Source of the DNA: Nematostella vectensis
Lineage: Eukaryota > Cnidaria > Anthozoa > Actiniaria > Edwardsiidae
Assembly: GCF_932526225.1 (NCBI RefSeq)
Contig: NC_064043.1
Location: 5,633,501-5,697,500, forward strand
DNA length: 64,000 nt
Direction: 5' to 3'
Below are positions 12,401-21,600 of this stretch, one piece after another (position 1 is the first letter of the stretch; every line of letters begins with the position of its first letter). A program made the translations under genes and the position numbers. The notes under the pieces were generated by a model, which saw nothing but the letters and a program-made list of their open reading frames with translations, was not told the DNA's origin and ran no database searches.

Positions 12401-13609
12401 CAGCAGTAGATCATTATTCCTTGGGTTGAGGGTTTCTATGTTGACCACCCCTAGCGGTTTTAGCTCTGACTTGTTAAACATGACTAGTGTTGCGCTGCTT
12501 TTCTGTAAGCGTTTCAATTTTGGGTCATTGAAAACTTTCTTATACAAATCTTCTGGCAAGATATTGACTGTGGCTCCACAATCTAATTGGAACTTGATTA
12601 GCTCATCACGAAGGCGCATGTGTGCATAAATTTTCTTAGGGCTGAGTGGATTTGTGTTCAGAGTGCCCACAGACTCCACAGTAAATAATGCACCATAGTC
12701 ACTGTAACTTTCATAATCAAGATTGTGTATTGGTTTCTTACCCTTCTTGCTTGCTTTTAGAGCCTTACATGCTACTGAGAAGTGATTAAGTTCTCCACAT
12801 GTATCACATGTTTTCTGCCAAGCAGGGCATTTTTCTTTAGCTCTAGGGTGTAATCTATGGCAGAATTTACATTTGGGGTGGGGATTTGATTTGCTGCTAT
12901 CCGTATGTGGCGGTTTTCTAGATTCCTGCCTTCTACCCCCTTTTGACCCTGTTTTTCTGCGCGGGGGGCCTGTGGTAATAGCGCTTATTTCGCCGGATTG
13001 CTGGGACATTTCCTTTAGCCTTTTAGCAGTAGCTTCATTTGCACGGCATATGTCAACACACTTTGCTAAGGTGAGTTTAGCTTCCGTCAGCAATTTCTTC
13101 CTAATACTGTTGTCGGCTATTCCGACTACGATTCTGTCCCTAATCATTCCATCTTGCAATTCGCCGTAATTACAAGTTTTAGCAAGTGATCTAAGTGCAG
13201 CGATAAAGCTTTCTACTGACTCACCATTTTCCTGGTTTCTTCGGTTAAACAAATACCTTTCATAGATCTCATTCGTTTCTCCAACGCAGTGCGCTTCCAT
13301 GAGCTCCATAATGCGATTGATATTTGTTTTGTCCTCTTCGTTTGCAAAGGGCAAACCGTCGTAGATCTCAAGTGCTTCGGGACCAATGCATGAAATCAAA
13401 GTAGCCGTTCTCAGCTCCATTCTCTGTTTATCCAGTTGCGAGGCTATTTCGTAGTTTATCCAGAGCCTTTTAAAGGTCTTCCAATTGTTAGCTAAGCTGC
13501 CTCTCGTCTCTAACTTTTGCGGTAGTTGGAGGTTGGTTTGTACAAACCCAGGCACACTCGTCGACTCTCCGCTTTCGTCTGGCATTTTTTTTTTTGGTTC
13601 TCTTCTCAC
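9446..13609 (-). CDS. Gag-Pol polyprotein of a Ty3/gypsy retrotransposon
   Basis: One uninterrupted 1387-aa frame carries all retroelement functions. Gag occupies about residues 1-240. A CCHC zinc knuckle follows at 268-281 (CDTCGELNHFSVAC), preceded by a second Cys-rich motif at 247. The aspartic protease has active-site DCGA (343-346) in place of the usual D[ST]GA. Reverse transcriptase spans about 475-650, with VDAKNGFWH around D567 and the catalytic motif written IFDD (627-630) instead of YxDD. RNase H lies at about 780-890 (QCDASEKGMG, TDHKP). Integrase has an HHCC motif (H1014, H1018, C1047, C1050) and DDE residues near D1078, D1131 and E1167. The C-terminal tail is Gln-rich and I see no chromodomain. 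No frameshift separates Gag from Pol, so the ratio of products must be set another way. Confidence 0.95.
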   Translation of the reverse strand: MRREPKKKMPDESGESTSVPGFVQTNLQLPQKLETRGSLANNWKTFKRLWINYEIASQLDKQRMELRTATLISCIGPEALEIYDGLPFANEEDKTNINRIMELMEAHCVGETNEIYERYLFNRRNQENGESVESFIAALRSLAKTCNYGELQDGMIRDRIVVGIADNSIRKKLLTEAKLTLAKCVDICRANEATAKRLKEMSQQSGEISAITTGPPRRKTGSKGGRRQESRKPPHTDSSKSNPHPKCKFCHRLHPRAKEKCPAWQKTCDTCGELNHFSVACKALKASKKGKKPIHNLDYESYSDYGALFTVESVGTLNTNPLSPKKIYAHMRLRDELIKFQLDCGATVNILPEDLYKKVFNDPKLKRLQKSSATLVMFNKSELKPLGVVNIETLNPRNNDLLLTKFAIVPRGYTPLLGAQSVQNFKLMTVNSENIMSLSDSSPTLDPVSEFPDVFKGEGKLDQKLHLELDATVPPVILPVRKVPLAVREPLKNEIDRLVGLGVLQSVDVPTEWVSSMVVVKKPNGKIRLCIDPKPLNKALKRNRYPLPVIDDLLPQLTNAKVFSVVDAKNGFWHIQLDDKSSFLTTFGTPWGRYRWTRMPFGIAPAPEEFQRRLVQALEGLEGVKPIFDDILIFGKGDSKEEAIRDHDAKLRSLLERCRQKGIKLNKEKLKLRCAEVKFMGHVVSTDGLKPDPDKLQGIEEMPTPTNKQDIKRLLGMANYLQKFAPNLSEAAAPMREVLREENQFHWDEQVQGQSFKNVKKIVSQAPVLKFFDPHEEVELQCDASEKGMGACLMQKGQPVAYASRSLTETEKNYAQIEKEMLSIVFGVERFEHYLYGRPIKVETDHKPLESIFKKSLISAPKRLQRMMLRLQKFDLQVNYKRGAEMYLADTLSRAFRGQKRSASRDDVGDVMLLGEMRGTTEREVESIDMIQFLPVSEATQASLRQATEQDTAMRELKSIIRQGWPEVKDDVPVSIRDYYSFRDELSLQNGLVFKGERLVIPNSSRVEMLAKIHASHIGIQGCLRRAREVLYWPGMNKEVEEYVAKCEICNSHLSEQGKEPIICHEIPNRPWEKVGIDLFELNGKDFVLTVDYYSGFFEVDRLEGKTAKEVMRKIKPHVARHGIPDQIMSDNGPPFDSHEFRQFTNSYGIEHVTSSPGYAQSNGKVENAIKTAKNLMKKATESNKDPYLALLDWRNTPSETVGYSPVQRLFNRRTKTLLPTSSRLLKPSVPRDVRQKLTLQKARQSLNYNCGAKELEELKQGDVVRLQPTKTVGRAKQWKQARVEGKVDIRSYQVRTEDGRVYRRNRRHLRKTREQMQPPQQEDIEMHFHFPSRPAKPVMPTTHKQQQQEKQPSEKAPENAAQDVPDVPAEQRTRSGRVVKPPVRFQ

Positions 13610-13642
13610 TGTATTCTTTTACAGAGACTGTGAATCCTCTAT

Positions 13643-13653
13643 TTCTGACACCA
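13643..13653 (-). other. Primer binding site, tRNA-Leu type
   Basis: TGGTGTCAGAA on the minus strand starts at the 5' LTR boundary. It is complementary to the CCA end of a tRNA ending in ..TTCTGACA, as in animal tRNA-Leu(CAA). Complementarity fades after 11 bases. Confidence 0.65.
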
Positions 13654-13831
13654 TGTATCGTTTCTTAGCTGAAGGAACGATGAAGAACGAAGAAGAACAC
13701 CGAGACATATGAGACGATTTTAGTCTTTATCTCAAAGAACAACAACTACAAGTCTACGAAACTCGTACAAGCGTGTCTACGCACGTGGTGTGTGACGTCA
13801 CCGGAAGTTGTATAAACCGGATATCGTTACA
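13654..13831 (-). repeat. 5' LTR of the gypsy element
   Basis: 178 bp, identical by eye to the other LTR. It carries the promoter for the Gag-Pol transcript. The flanking CTTAC follows at 13832. Confidence 0.95.
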
Positions 13832-14117
13832 CTTACCACCCTCATAACCACCATAACCATTTTTTTCAGGAGTCAGCCAATTCCGTTAGATTGAATGCAC
13901 GTTTATTTTCTTGAAAGAAAAAGAACAATTAATAATGGATGATATGTTTTCGTTTCGGCACCATTTTCTGCATTTTCCTCTGGCTACTTCACATCTTGTG
14001 CTTGCATCGCAACCCAAAGCATGTCTAGCATTTACGTAATTAAATGTTCAAGTAAATAAATTTGATGGACTTCTATGTCGAGAGTGGATCACTACGAGGT
14101 TTATCAGTGTCAAAAGT

Positions 14118-14493
14118 CAGGGGCGGCGGAGTGGTCCCATAAGCGGGGGAGGGGTGGGTAGTGGTCTCAGGGGAGGGGTGGGTGGTGGTTTAAGGGGGGA
14201 GGGGTGGTTGGTGGTTCCAAATCCTATTTATAAGAACTCTGGGATTTTAAACTGTTCCACAAATTTGTTGTCGGTTGCATATATACCGCTTGAGACCCGT
14301 TGGTTTAAAGTTAAAATATAAAGAAACATCTGCTCAGAAAAGTGTGTCGCCCTCACTTTTCTGAGCGGATGTTTCTTTATATTTTAACTTTAAACCAACG
14401 GGTTTCAAGCGGTATATATGCAACCGACAACAAAAGTGGGGAGGCTGGCGTCCCCCTGCCCCTCCCCCTGCCCCTCCCCTCCCGCCGCCCCTG
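14118..14493. mobile_element. MITE-like element with nested long palindrome
   Basis: The ends CAGGGGCGGCGG and CCGCCGCCCCTG are inverted copies. Inside, 14264-14434 forms a near-perfect palindrome with arms of about 80 bp and a loop of only a few bases. The CAGGGGCG terminus resembles hAT-type non-autonomous elements. That assignment is tentative. Confidence 0.65.
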
Positions 14494-14504
14494 AAAGTGA
14501 TTCA

Positions 14505-14808
14505 TGTATATACCTATTTCAAAAAACGTTGTTCAAAAGCGCTCAGCCGTATGCGCCTATGCCGTGAGGTGTTATGGGTAATATGTTGCTCAAAAATTTT
14601 ATTTTATTTTCAGGACTCTATTAAATAGACAGTTGTTCTGCTATTCTGACAGCGCTTAACGAGTTTGCGCCGGTAGTGAAGAATTAGTTTAAGAACATAA
14701 TTAGAACATAGTTTGAAACAACATATATTACTCATTCTACTTCGCGGTATGGGCGTGTGCGGCACAATGATCTTGGAAAACGTTTTTTGAAATAGCTGTA
14801 TGTGACAG
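14505..14808. mobile_element. MITE-like element
   Basis: Imperfect inverted ends share CTATTTCAAAAAACGTT at the left and AACGTTTTTTGAAATAG at the right, extended by a diverged GC-rich stretch. It is about 300 bp and non-coding. Confidence 0.6.
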
Positions 14809-14858
14809 AGCGAGCTGTAAGGGCAATCAACTTCCTCGTGTTCTGGTACTATATAGGT

Positions 14859-15246
14859 GTCACGGCGTTTCCTAGGATCAGGCTATTTTTAGACGCGCGG
14901 ATAAGCCAATCAGATTCAACCTTTGTGTTGACGTTTTGGCTGAGCTCAACTGCACGCGCAGTCTCAGACAAAAAGCTATGTTCTCTCTTCGGTACTTTGA
15001 CTTTTTTTTTGCTCTCTTCTTTAATATGAATCCAACCCTGCCTATGACTTTGAGTTCTAGCTTGCAATTCTTCTTGTAAACAAACAAAACCGACGGATGA
15101 TAGATAAAAATATATTCTTCCTAACTGCAATTTGCGCGTGCAGCCTCACGTCACTCGCGCGCGCGACCAACGTCAAAGAAGCTGATTGGCCCGTTTGTGC
15201 ACAGGCGCGCGTCTAAAAATAGCCTGATTCTAGGAAACGCTGTGAC
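14859..15246. mobile_element. MITE with terminal inverted repeats of about 40 bp
   Basis: The left end (GTCACGGCGTTTCCTAGGAT, continuing through CTATTTTTAGACGCGCG) is matched in inverse at the right end (CGCGCGTCTAAAAATAG to GTGAC). The length is about 388 bp. Short reading frames inside it on both strands are shadows of the element. Confidence 0.78.
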
Positions 15247-15889
15247 ATTTATTTAATACAGATGATCGCCCCTACTTGTGAGACCAATTTCACATAAAAT
15301 ATCAAATTCATGAGATTGGACCATTCCCATGATCCTTTGCTTCGTACAAAGCATTTCTCCTTCCCATAATCCAACGCGCACTACTGTGTATCGTACAATT
15401 CATTTGTTTAGATGAACTCTGAATAAATTCATCAGGACATTTCTACAATTTTTTTAAAAACGTTTCAACAATTCTGTAAAGTGACAATAATACACGAGTT
15501 AATGTTTTTCTACGAAAAGGGGAAATACTTTGCTGGTGTTTTGCCAAATTAGGCTGTAATTATGTCAGCAAAATCGGGAAACCCTTCTTACCTTACTATT
15601 TCAGTTACGTCATAGATTATATAGTTCTTCTTTTTGATAGTTGCTGCGAAATAATATTAAAAGGTAATAAAGAGGTTTCCTTTTACCTGTGAAACATACC
15701 TCAGCGTATTTTTATGCCTTTGTGCTCTTTTGTAATTTAAAACTTTTCTTTGATTAATTGAATGGGACGCAACACACTCTGATCAGTTGATTGTAAGTCA
15801 GTCAAAAGTAGGAACAAGGGATTTCCTTTAGCTTAGCACCAATTTTCTCTTTTTGTTTTTCACTCTTGCGAAGCACGTACTACATATCT

Positions 15890-16008
15890 AACATTCATAA
15901 CATCTCTCTTAACATTCATAACATCTCTCTTAACATTTATAGCATCCCTCTTACATTTATAACATCTATCTAACATTTATAACATCTCTGTAACATTTAT
16001 ATCACATA
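15890..16008. repeat. Short tandem array, about 22-bp unit
   Basis: About five to six imperfect copies of a unit like AACATTTATAACATCTCTCT. It is non-coding. Confidence 0.75.
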
Positions 16009-16081
16009 AAATGTAATAGATGCGAAATGCTTCAGTATTTTCTCGTTTTTCACATGTTTTACCTTGGAGCTCAATAACTAG

Positions 16082-16189
16082 TACCCTGGGTACCAGAGTC
16101 TCGAGCTTCGTTCTATGCGCTTCGCTCCTCGTAGTCAGTAAAGGGCGCATAGTAAACGAACGAAGCTCAAGACTCTGGCACCCAGGGTA
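16082..16189. mobile_element. Foldback MITE, about 108 bp
   Basis: TACCCTGGGTACCAGAGTCT at the left is mirrored by AGACTCTGGCACCCAGGGTA at the right. The arms continue through GAGCTTCGTT. It has the same termini as 8485-8597. Confidence 0.75.
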
Positions 16190-17485
16190 AATAATTAGCT
16201 TCTTTCTAAATTTATAGGTTTTTTTTCCTTTTTATTATGGATTAGTTAGAGAGACAAAAAATGGTATTTTTAAACTACGAAACAAAATAATAAAAAAACA
16301 TGAAATCATATTGTAACTGTATTCCTGTCAACTCTCGGGAAGTGTATATCCTTTTTTCATTTGTCAAATTCTTTATTTTGACTTGAAATATTTTGCTTTT
16401 GCAGCTTTCTAAAGCGAAAAGAAAACAAATTTCGAAATCTGCTATCTTGATTTCGTCAAGAGTGCCCATGTCACCCCAAAAGTAATGTAAAAATCGTTAT
16501 CTATTGTGGTAACATACTAAATCATTCTCCTGGGCTCTTGAAAGATACCGAAAGGAGTCAGTAGTATTGTTTTTTTTTTCAAAGTTGACTATTGTGGAAG
16601 TACCCGCACAAGGACAAAACTCCCTAAAAAGATTGTGCCATTCAATATAACCCGGAAATACCCCAAGAAAATTGATCCAGTAGCTAAGTTTCCCATGGAG
16701 ACGAACAAAGACCTTCTTGAATGTTAAACTCATTGAGCTAATAGAATATATTGTTTCGTAGGTTGCTTTTGCGATGTTCTTTTTACAGCTGCCTCGGTGG
16801 CTTTGTAAACGTTTGTTAAACGTTTAACTCGTACCACTCTGTGGCCTATTTGATCAATAATTACACTTAAATCCTATTCATTGATCCCAACAGGACATGT
16901 AAAAGGGTTAAAGGATTTTTCTGGCGATAGTTTGGCTATTTCCCAAGGTACTGGAGGGATTTCACGCAATGATGACGCATTCAATGTTAGAGTTTTTATC
17001 GTTTCGTACTTCAATCATTTGTTGTGTTGTATTTGAGCTTCCGATTGGGGCTGTTTTAAGGGAAATGGAGGAAGACGTATTATAATAGCGCTAAATTAGC
17101 CCCAAAGAAAAAAATAAAAGAGAAATTGCCTAGTGCTGACAGTATTCGTCACTAGGACTAATATTTCTATTTTTCATGTCTCTATCTCCGGGGAAAACAT
17201 AAAGATCAAGGAAGATACTCAAGTGCTTGCTATTGGGGCGTAAACCTGCCCATACGCAATATTACAAAATAATGTCGTGGACTCATATTACGCAGACATC
17301 CGTTGTTGAAAAATGAGATTCCAATGTGGAGGGAGAAGAAAGAGCCGTGAGATTACATTGGCTCCCTTCACGTTTTTGTGTCGATCTGTGCGGACGCCTG
17401 TACTCGGGAAGAAAGGCAAAGCGCGCGCGCCGTTACAATAGCACCTCTATTTCCGCAAAACGCTGATATTCCTTCATTTATTCAC

Positions 17486-17525
17486 TGACGTCAAAGGTAC
17501 TGTTTCAATACTCTGCCCATATAAG
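17486..17525 (+). promoter_or_regulatory. CRE-like site plus TATA box of peptide gene 2
   Basis: A perfect cAMP-response-element palindrome, TGACGTCA, is at 17486-17493, followed by TATAAG at 17520-17525. The ATG is 109 bp downstream of the TATA box. CRE and TATA pairs are common in neuropeptide and hormone promoters. That this one is functional is inferred. Confidence 0.5.
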
Positions 17526-17633
17526 CTTGAGTATAGAGCTCTGGAGATAAGTTAAACCGTGAGGAGGTACCTGCGTACCGTACCAACTGAGCCAAACAGT
17601 GCAGCACGAACTTTACGGAAGACAGTCACAGAT

Positions 17634-19357
17634 ATGAAACAAAGGGTAAGTTGCTACAGTAAAGAAATCAGAAACTATTACTTTTTTATATCTTAAAGTC
17701 TAAGGGAGTTTTTTGATCGTTTGTTTGTTCTGCTAAACAAGTTTCTCTTTTCCGGTAATTGATTTCATAAGAGAAGAACAGATAATTTTCAAAGCTTGTT
17801 TGGGGCATTTAGCATCGTTTTTATTATGGCGATTTTAACAGTTTGGAAAGCATTTTCAAACTTTATCAAGGGCCCAAAGCTTTCATATTAAAATAAAGAC
17901 CAAATTAAGATATATTCTTTTCATGCTTTTGCAATATATCTCGATGGTTTGGCCAAAACGTCTTCTTTAACAGATTTCAACATCCAAAGGTTTGAATTAT
18001 TTTCTCAAAATTTTAACCCGCTTCATAGGAAACGTCGATTTCATATGATTTCTGCCCTGCCCAATTTTTCTCTCTAACATTTTCCTCCCTTTTAGCTAAT
18101 GTTTGCTCTTTGTTTTTTTTTTCCCTTGAGATATGCGCAGTAATAAAAAAAAACAAGAATAAAACAAAGACTGCTTCGGCAGTCAAGAAAATGGGGGGGG
18201 GGGGGGGAGGGGCGGTATGGCCGGAAGGTCGCACTTATGGAAAAAGCTTATCATTTAAAGTATCTGTTATTGATAGTATTGGTCATTTTCGCATTCGATG
18301 CGATGTTGTGCAGATGTTGTGCGGTTGATGACAGACCTCATGTGCGGAAGAACCTCTTAACAGACATTGCGCAACTCTCGTTATATTGATTAGTATCTCT
18401 TGATTAAACCTTTTTCTTGGACGCTATTTTCAACTCTAAATAACTATGTTTTCAAACACTTAGATTAATAATCTTCCTGTTTCATTGTGTTTTTATTTTT
18501 ATTTTTTATTGAAGTAGAATAATGCTTTTGCTAGTACGGGAAAAATAAAATGAAAAATACGATACGATTTTTATTCTTTCCCTGCAAATCATGCGTATTT
18601 CGCCAGCTAGACAGCTAAGTTTTGAAGGTTGTATTATTGAAGTGTCTCAAGCCAAAGCGGCTCTCATACGCGCTACGTATAACCAATGTAAGGCTTGGCT
18701 TGAGGGGCTCGCGCGCGTGGGCGAGATTTGCTTAGGAGGGGTGAGGTGCGTGGGCGAGATTTGCTTAGGAGGGGTGAGGTGCGTGGGCGAGATTGGCTTA
18801 GGAGGGGTGAGGAACGCGGGCGAGATTTGCTTAGGGGGGTGAGGTGCGCAAGCATGGATATTATTGTTTCAATAAAAATTTCGCTTTTGGCGGCGAGGGC
18901 GGGGGGAGAGAGGGAAGAAGGGAGGGGGAGACATGCGTGCCCCTGCACTAAGCTCCTATTTCGTGGTCATATTATCATTTCTGTGAAGTCTTATAGGTTC
19001 ATGTTTTTTTTATGGCAGACATATTGCAAGTCGCAATTAATTGCTATTTTAGTAGCATTTCTACTTCACGCGGCAATTGTAGCAGGGCGGCCTTCCACGC
19101 ATCTGAAAACAGTATATGCCAAACTTCTAGACGATTCCAGACGACAAGACCATTGGCCTGCTTCACAGCAGGAATCAGACAAGATGCTAAGAGTACGAGG
19201 TATCGCTCAACTTTCGCCGAACGAAATCAAGAAACTTCTTCCGTGTTACCCGATGTGTCTTCCGAGTGATCTCGATTACCAGTCGGGAGGTAAACGAGGA
19301 GTGGTCGGTTTTCTGAGAGTGAAGTCCACGCCGGAAGTATCAAGAGAGGAGTGGTAG
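17634..19357 (+). CDS. Secreted peptide precursor with CYPMC ring (peptide gene 2)
   Basis: Unrecognised gene, modelled as two exons: 17634-17645 (Met-Lys-Gln-Arg, GTAAGT donor) and 19019-19357 (acceptor GGCAG). The splice is phase 0 and the product has 116 aa. The spliced N-terminus gives a clear signal peptide at residues 1-27, with hydrophobic core LIAILVAFLLHAAIVAG. The mature part has Arg-Arg (45-46), Lys-Lys (75-76) and Gly-Lys-Arg (95-97). Cutting after Lys76 and at GKR would release LLPCYPMCLPSDLDYQSG, C-terminally amidated, with a five-residue C80-C84 ring. A segment starting GVVGFLRV follows KR. No other Cys is in the mature part. The reading frame stays open upstream of 19019 by chance, through intron repeats. 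I infer a neuropeptide-like or other secreted signal. Function is unknown. Confidence 0.65.
18717..18848. repeat. 33-bp tandem repeat in the intron of peptide gene 2
   Basis: Four copies of a 33-bp unit containing GGCGAGATTTGCTTAGG start at 18721, 18754, 18787 and 18820. The period is a multiple of three, so a reading frame happens to stay open across it. Confidence 0.85.
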
Positions 19358-19789
19358 TGATAAAACCAGGCTGAACTCACTATCGGTGCTATTACTCCAG
19401 TTTGCTGTAAAAAGAAGCTTATTTTACTGAAATGAATAGTTTAAATGAAATGAAATATCTTGCTTTTCAATATGTTATGTAGTTTTGTGACTGATTAACT
19501 TATTCCTTGAGCCCGACCACCATCATAGGTCGAATTCTACAAACTGTGAATAACAAATGTCAAAATGGCAGTTCTACGAGCGAAAAGTCCTTATTGGCAC
19601 AAATTATTCGTAAGAATTAATGTGACTCAAGTTATGCCAGAACCATACATGATCGATAGATAATAGTGCGATTCATACATATTTTATTCTGTATTTGGTA
19701 GAAATATATCATGGGATAATAATTCCTTTCGGTCGTAGAACTGTCATTAGTTCATCGCCATTTGCACTGAAAACGTCCAGTCCTAACAC
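19358..19789. other. 3' flank of peptide gene 2
   Basis: AT-rich non-coding sequence. No canonical AATAAA was found close to the stop codon. Nothing else is seen. Confidence 0.4.
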
Positions 19790-21600
19790 GCGCCACCTCT
19801 CTTTCACTGCGCACCATCCCCTTTCGTGCGCACAATCCTAGCTACGCGCCACCTCTCTTTCACTGCGCACAGTCCTAGCTACGCGCCACCTCTCTTTCAC
19901 TGCGCACCATCCCCTTTCGTGCGCACAATCCTAGCTACGCGCCACCTCTCTTTCACTGCGCACCATCCCCTTTCGTGCGCACAATCCTAGCTACGCGCCA
20001 CCTCTCTTTCACTGCGCACCATCCCCTTTCGTGCGCACAATCCTAGCTACGCGCCACCTCTCTTTCACTGCGCACAATCCTAGCTACGCGCCACCTCTCT
20101 TTCACTGCCCACAGTCCTAACTACGCGCCACCTCTCTTTCACTGCGCACCATCCCCTTTCGTGCGCACAATCCTAGCTACGCGCCACCTCTCTTTCACTG
20201 CCCACAGTCCTAGCTACGCGCCACCTTTTCTCCCCTGCGCACAGTCCAAGCTACGCGCCACCTCTCCCCTCAATGTGCACAGTCCTAGCTACGCGCCACC
20301 TTTCCCCTCAATTTGCACATACCAAGCTACGCGCCACCTTTCCTCCACTGCGAACAGTCCAAGCTACGCACCACCTTTCCTCCCCTGCGCACAGTTCTAG
20401 CTACGCGCCACCTTTCCTTCGCTGTGCAGTCCTAGCTACGTGCCACCTCTACTCCACTGCGCACAGTTCTAGCTACGCGCCACCTTTCCCCTCAATTTGC
20501 ACATACCAAGCTACGCGCCACCTTTCCTTCACTGCGCACAGTCCAAGCTACGCGCCACCTTTCCCCTCAATTTGCACATACCAATTAGCTACGCGCCACC
20601 TTTCCTTCACTGCGCACAGTCCAACCTACGCGCCACCTCCCCCCCCTGCGCACAGTTCTAGCTCAGACAAACTTTCCTCCACTGTGCACAGTCCAAGCTA
20701 CGCGCCACCTTTCCTTCACTGTGCACAGTCCTAGCAACGCACCACCTCTACTCCACCGCACACAGGCTAGCAACACGCCACCTCTACTCCACTGCGCACA
20801 GGCTAGCAACACGCCACCTCTACTCCACTGCGCACAGGCTAGCAACACGCCACCTCTACTCCACTGCGCACAGGCTAGCAACACGCCACCTCTACTCCAC
20901 TGCTCACAGGCTAGCAACACGCCACCCCTCCTTCGCTGCGCACAGGCTAGCAACACGCCACCCCTTCTTCGCTGCGCACAGTCCTAACAACACGCCACCT
21001 CTCCTTCGCTGCGCACAGGCTAGCAACACGCCACCCCTCCTTCGCTGCGCACAGGCTAGCAACACGCCACCCCTCCTTCGCTGCGCACAGGCTAGCAACA
21101 CGCCACCCCTGCTTCGCTGCGCACAGGCTAGCAACACGCCACCCCTCCTTCGCTGCGCACAGGCTAGCAACACGCCACCCTTCCTTCGCTGCGCACAGGC
21201 TAGCAACACGCCACCCCTGCTTCGCTGCGCACAGGCTAGCAACACGCCACCCCTCCTTCGCTGCGCACAGGCTAGCAACACGCCACCTCTCCTTCACTGC
21301 GCACAGTCCTAGTTACGCGCCACCTTTCCTTCAATGCGCACAGCCCTAGTTACGCGCCACCTCTCCTTCGAAGCGCACAGTCCTAGTTACACGCCACCTC
21401 TCGTCCACTGTGCAGTCCAAGCTACGCGCCACCTCTCCTCTCCTGCGCCTCGTCCTAGCTACGCACCATCTTCGCCCTTTGCACAGTGCTACGCGCCACC
21501 TCTCCTCCACTGTGCAGTCTTAGCTACGCACCATCTCCTTCCGTGCCCACATTCCTAGTAACGAGTCATCCGCATCCCTGTGCAGTTCTAGCTTACGCGG
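19790..21600. repeat. Minisatellite, 36/37-bp units, about 1.8 kb
   Basis: The array has two subfamilies. The left part (about 19790-20740) uses a 37-bp unit like GCGCACAGTCCTAGCTACGC followed by GCCACCTCTCTTTCACT, partly alternating with a shorter insert (CACCATCCCCTTTCGTGCG). The right part (about 20740-21300) uses a regular 36-bp unit like GCGCACAGGCTAGCAACACG followed by CCACCCCTCCTTCGCT. The units degrade toward 21600. Frames of 12-residue period run through the right part and are by-products. Confidence 0.93.

Larger units (their letters stand above)
9205..13831 (-). mobile_element. Complete Ty3/gypsy-type LTR retrotransposon
   Basis: A 4627-bp element lies between direct 178-bp LTRs (9205-9382 and 13654-13831). 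By eye the LTRs match at every base. The 5-bp sequence CTTAC flanks both sides (9200-9204 and 13832-13836) and is the target-site duplication. Next to the 5' LTR on the minus strand is a primer binding site, TGGTGTCAGAA (13643-13653), consistent with tRNA-Leu. Next to the 3' LTR is the purine run GGAAGGGGAGA. The single internal frame is intact. Identical LTRs and an intact frame indicate a recent insertion that may still be able to move. Confidence 0.95.
13837..17485. other. Intergenic, rich in MITEs
   Basis: No gene is visible. The stretch holds three adjacent inverted-repeat elements (14118-15246), a short tandem array (15890-16008) and a foldback MITE (16082-16189). The interval 16190-17485 is AT-rich with nothing recognisable. 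Confidence 0.55.

Noticed and set aside
13832-13856. A possible first exon of peptide gene 1 (minus strand, ATG then several Val/Met codons, then GTAAG at the gypsy target site)
   Set aside because: It would place the retrotransposon exactly at a splice donor, which is attractive, but the nearer Met-Lys exon at 6739-6734 has a TATA box at the right distance and gives a better signal peptide.
18728-19018. Upstream part of the 209-codon frame ending at 19357
   Set aside because: It reads through a 33-bp intronic repeat. The splice acceptor at 19018 and the 4-codon exon give a proper signal peptide instead.
20161-21297. Several 80-150-codon frames with 12-residue periodicity
   Set aside because: By-products of the 36/37-bp minisatellite.
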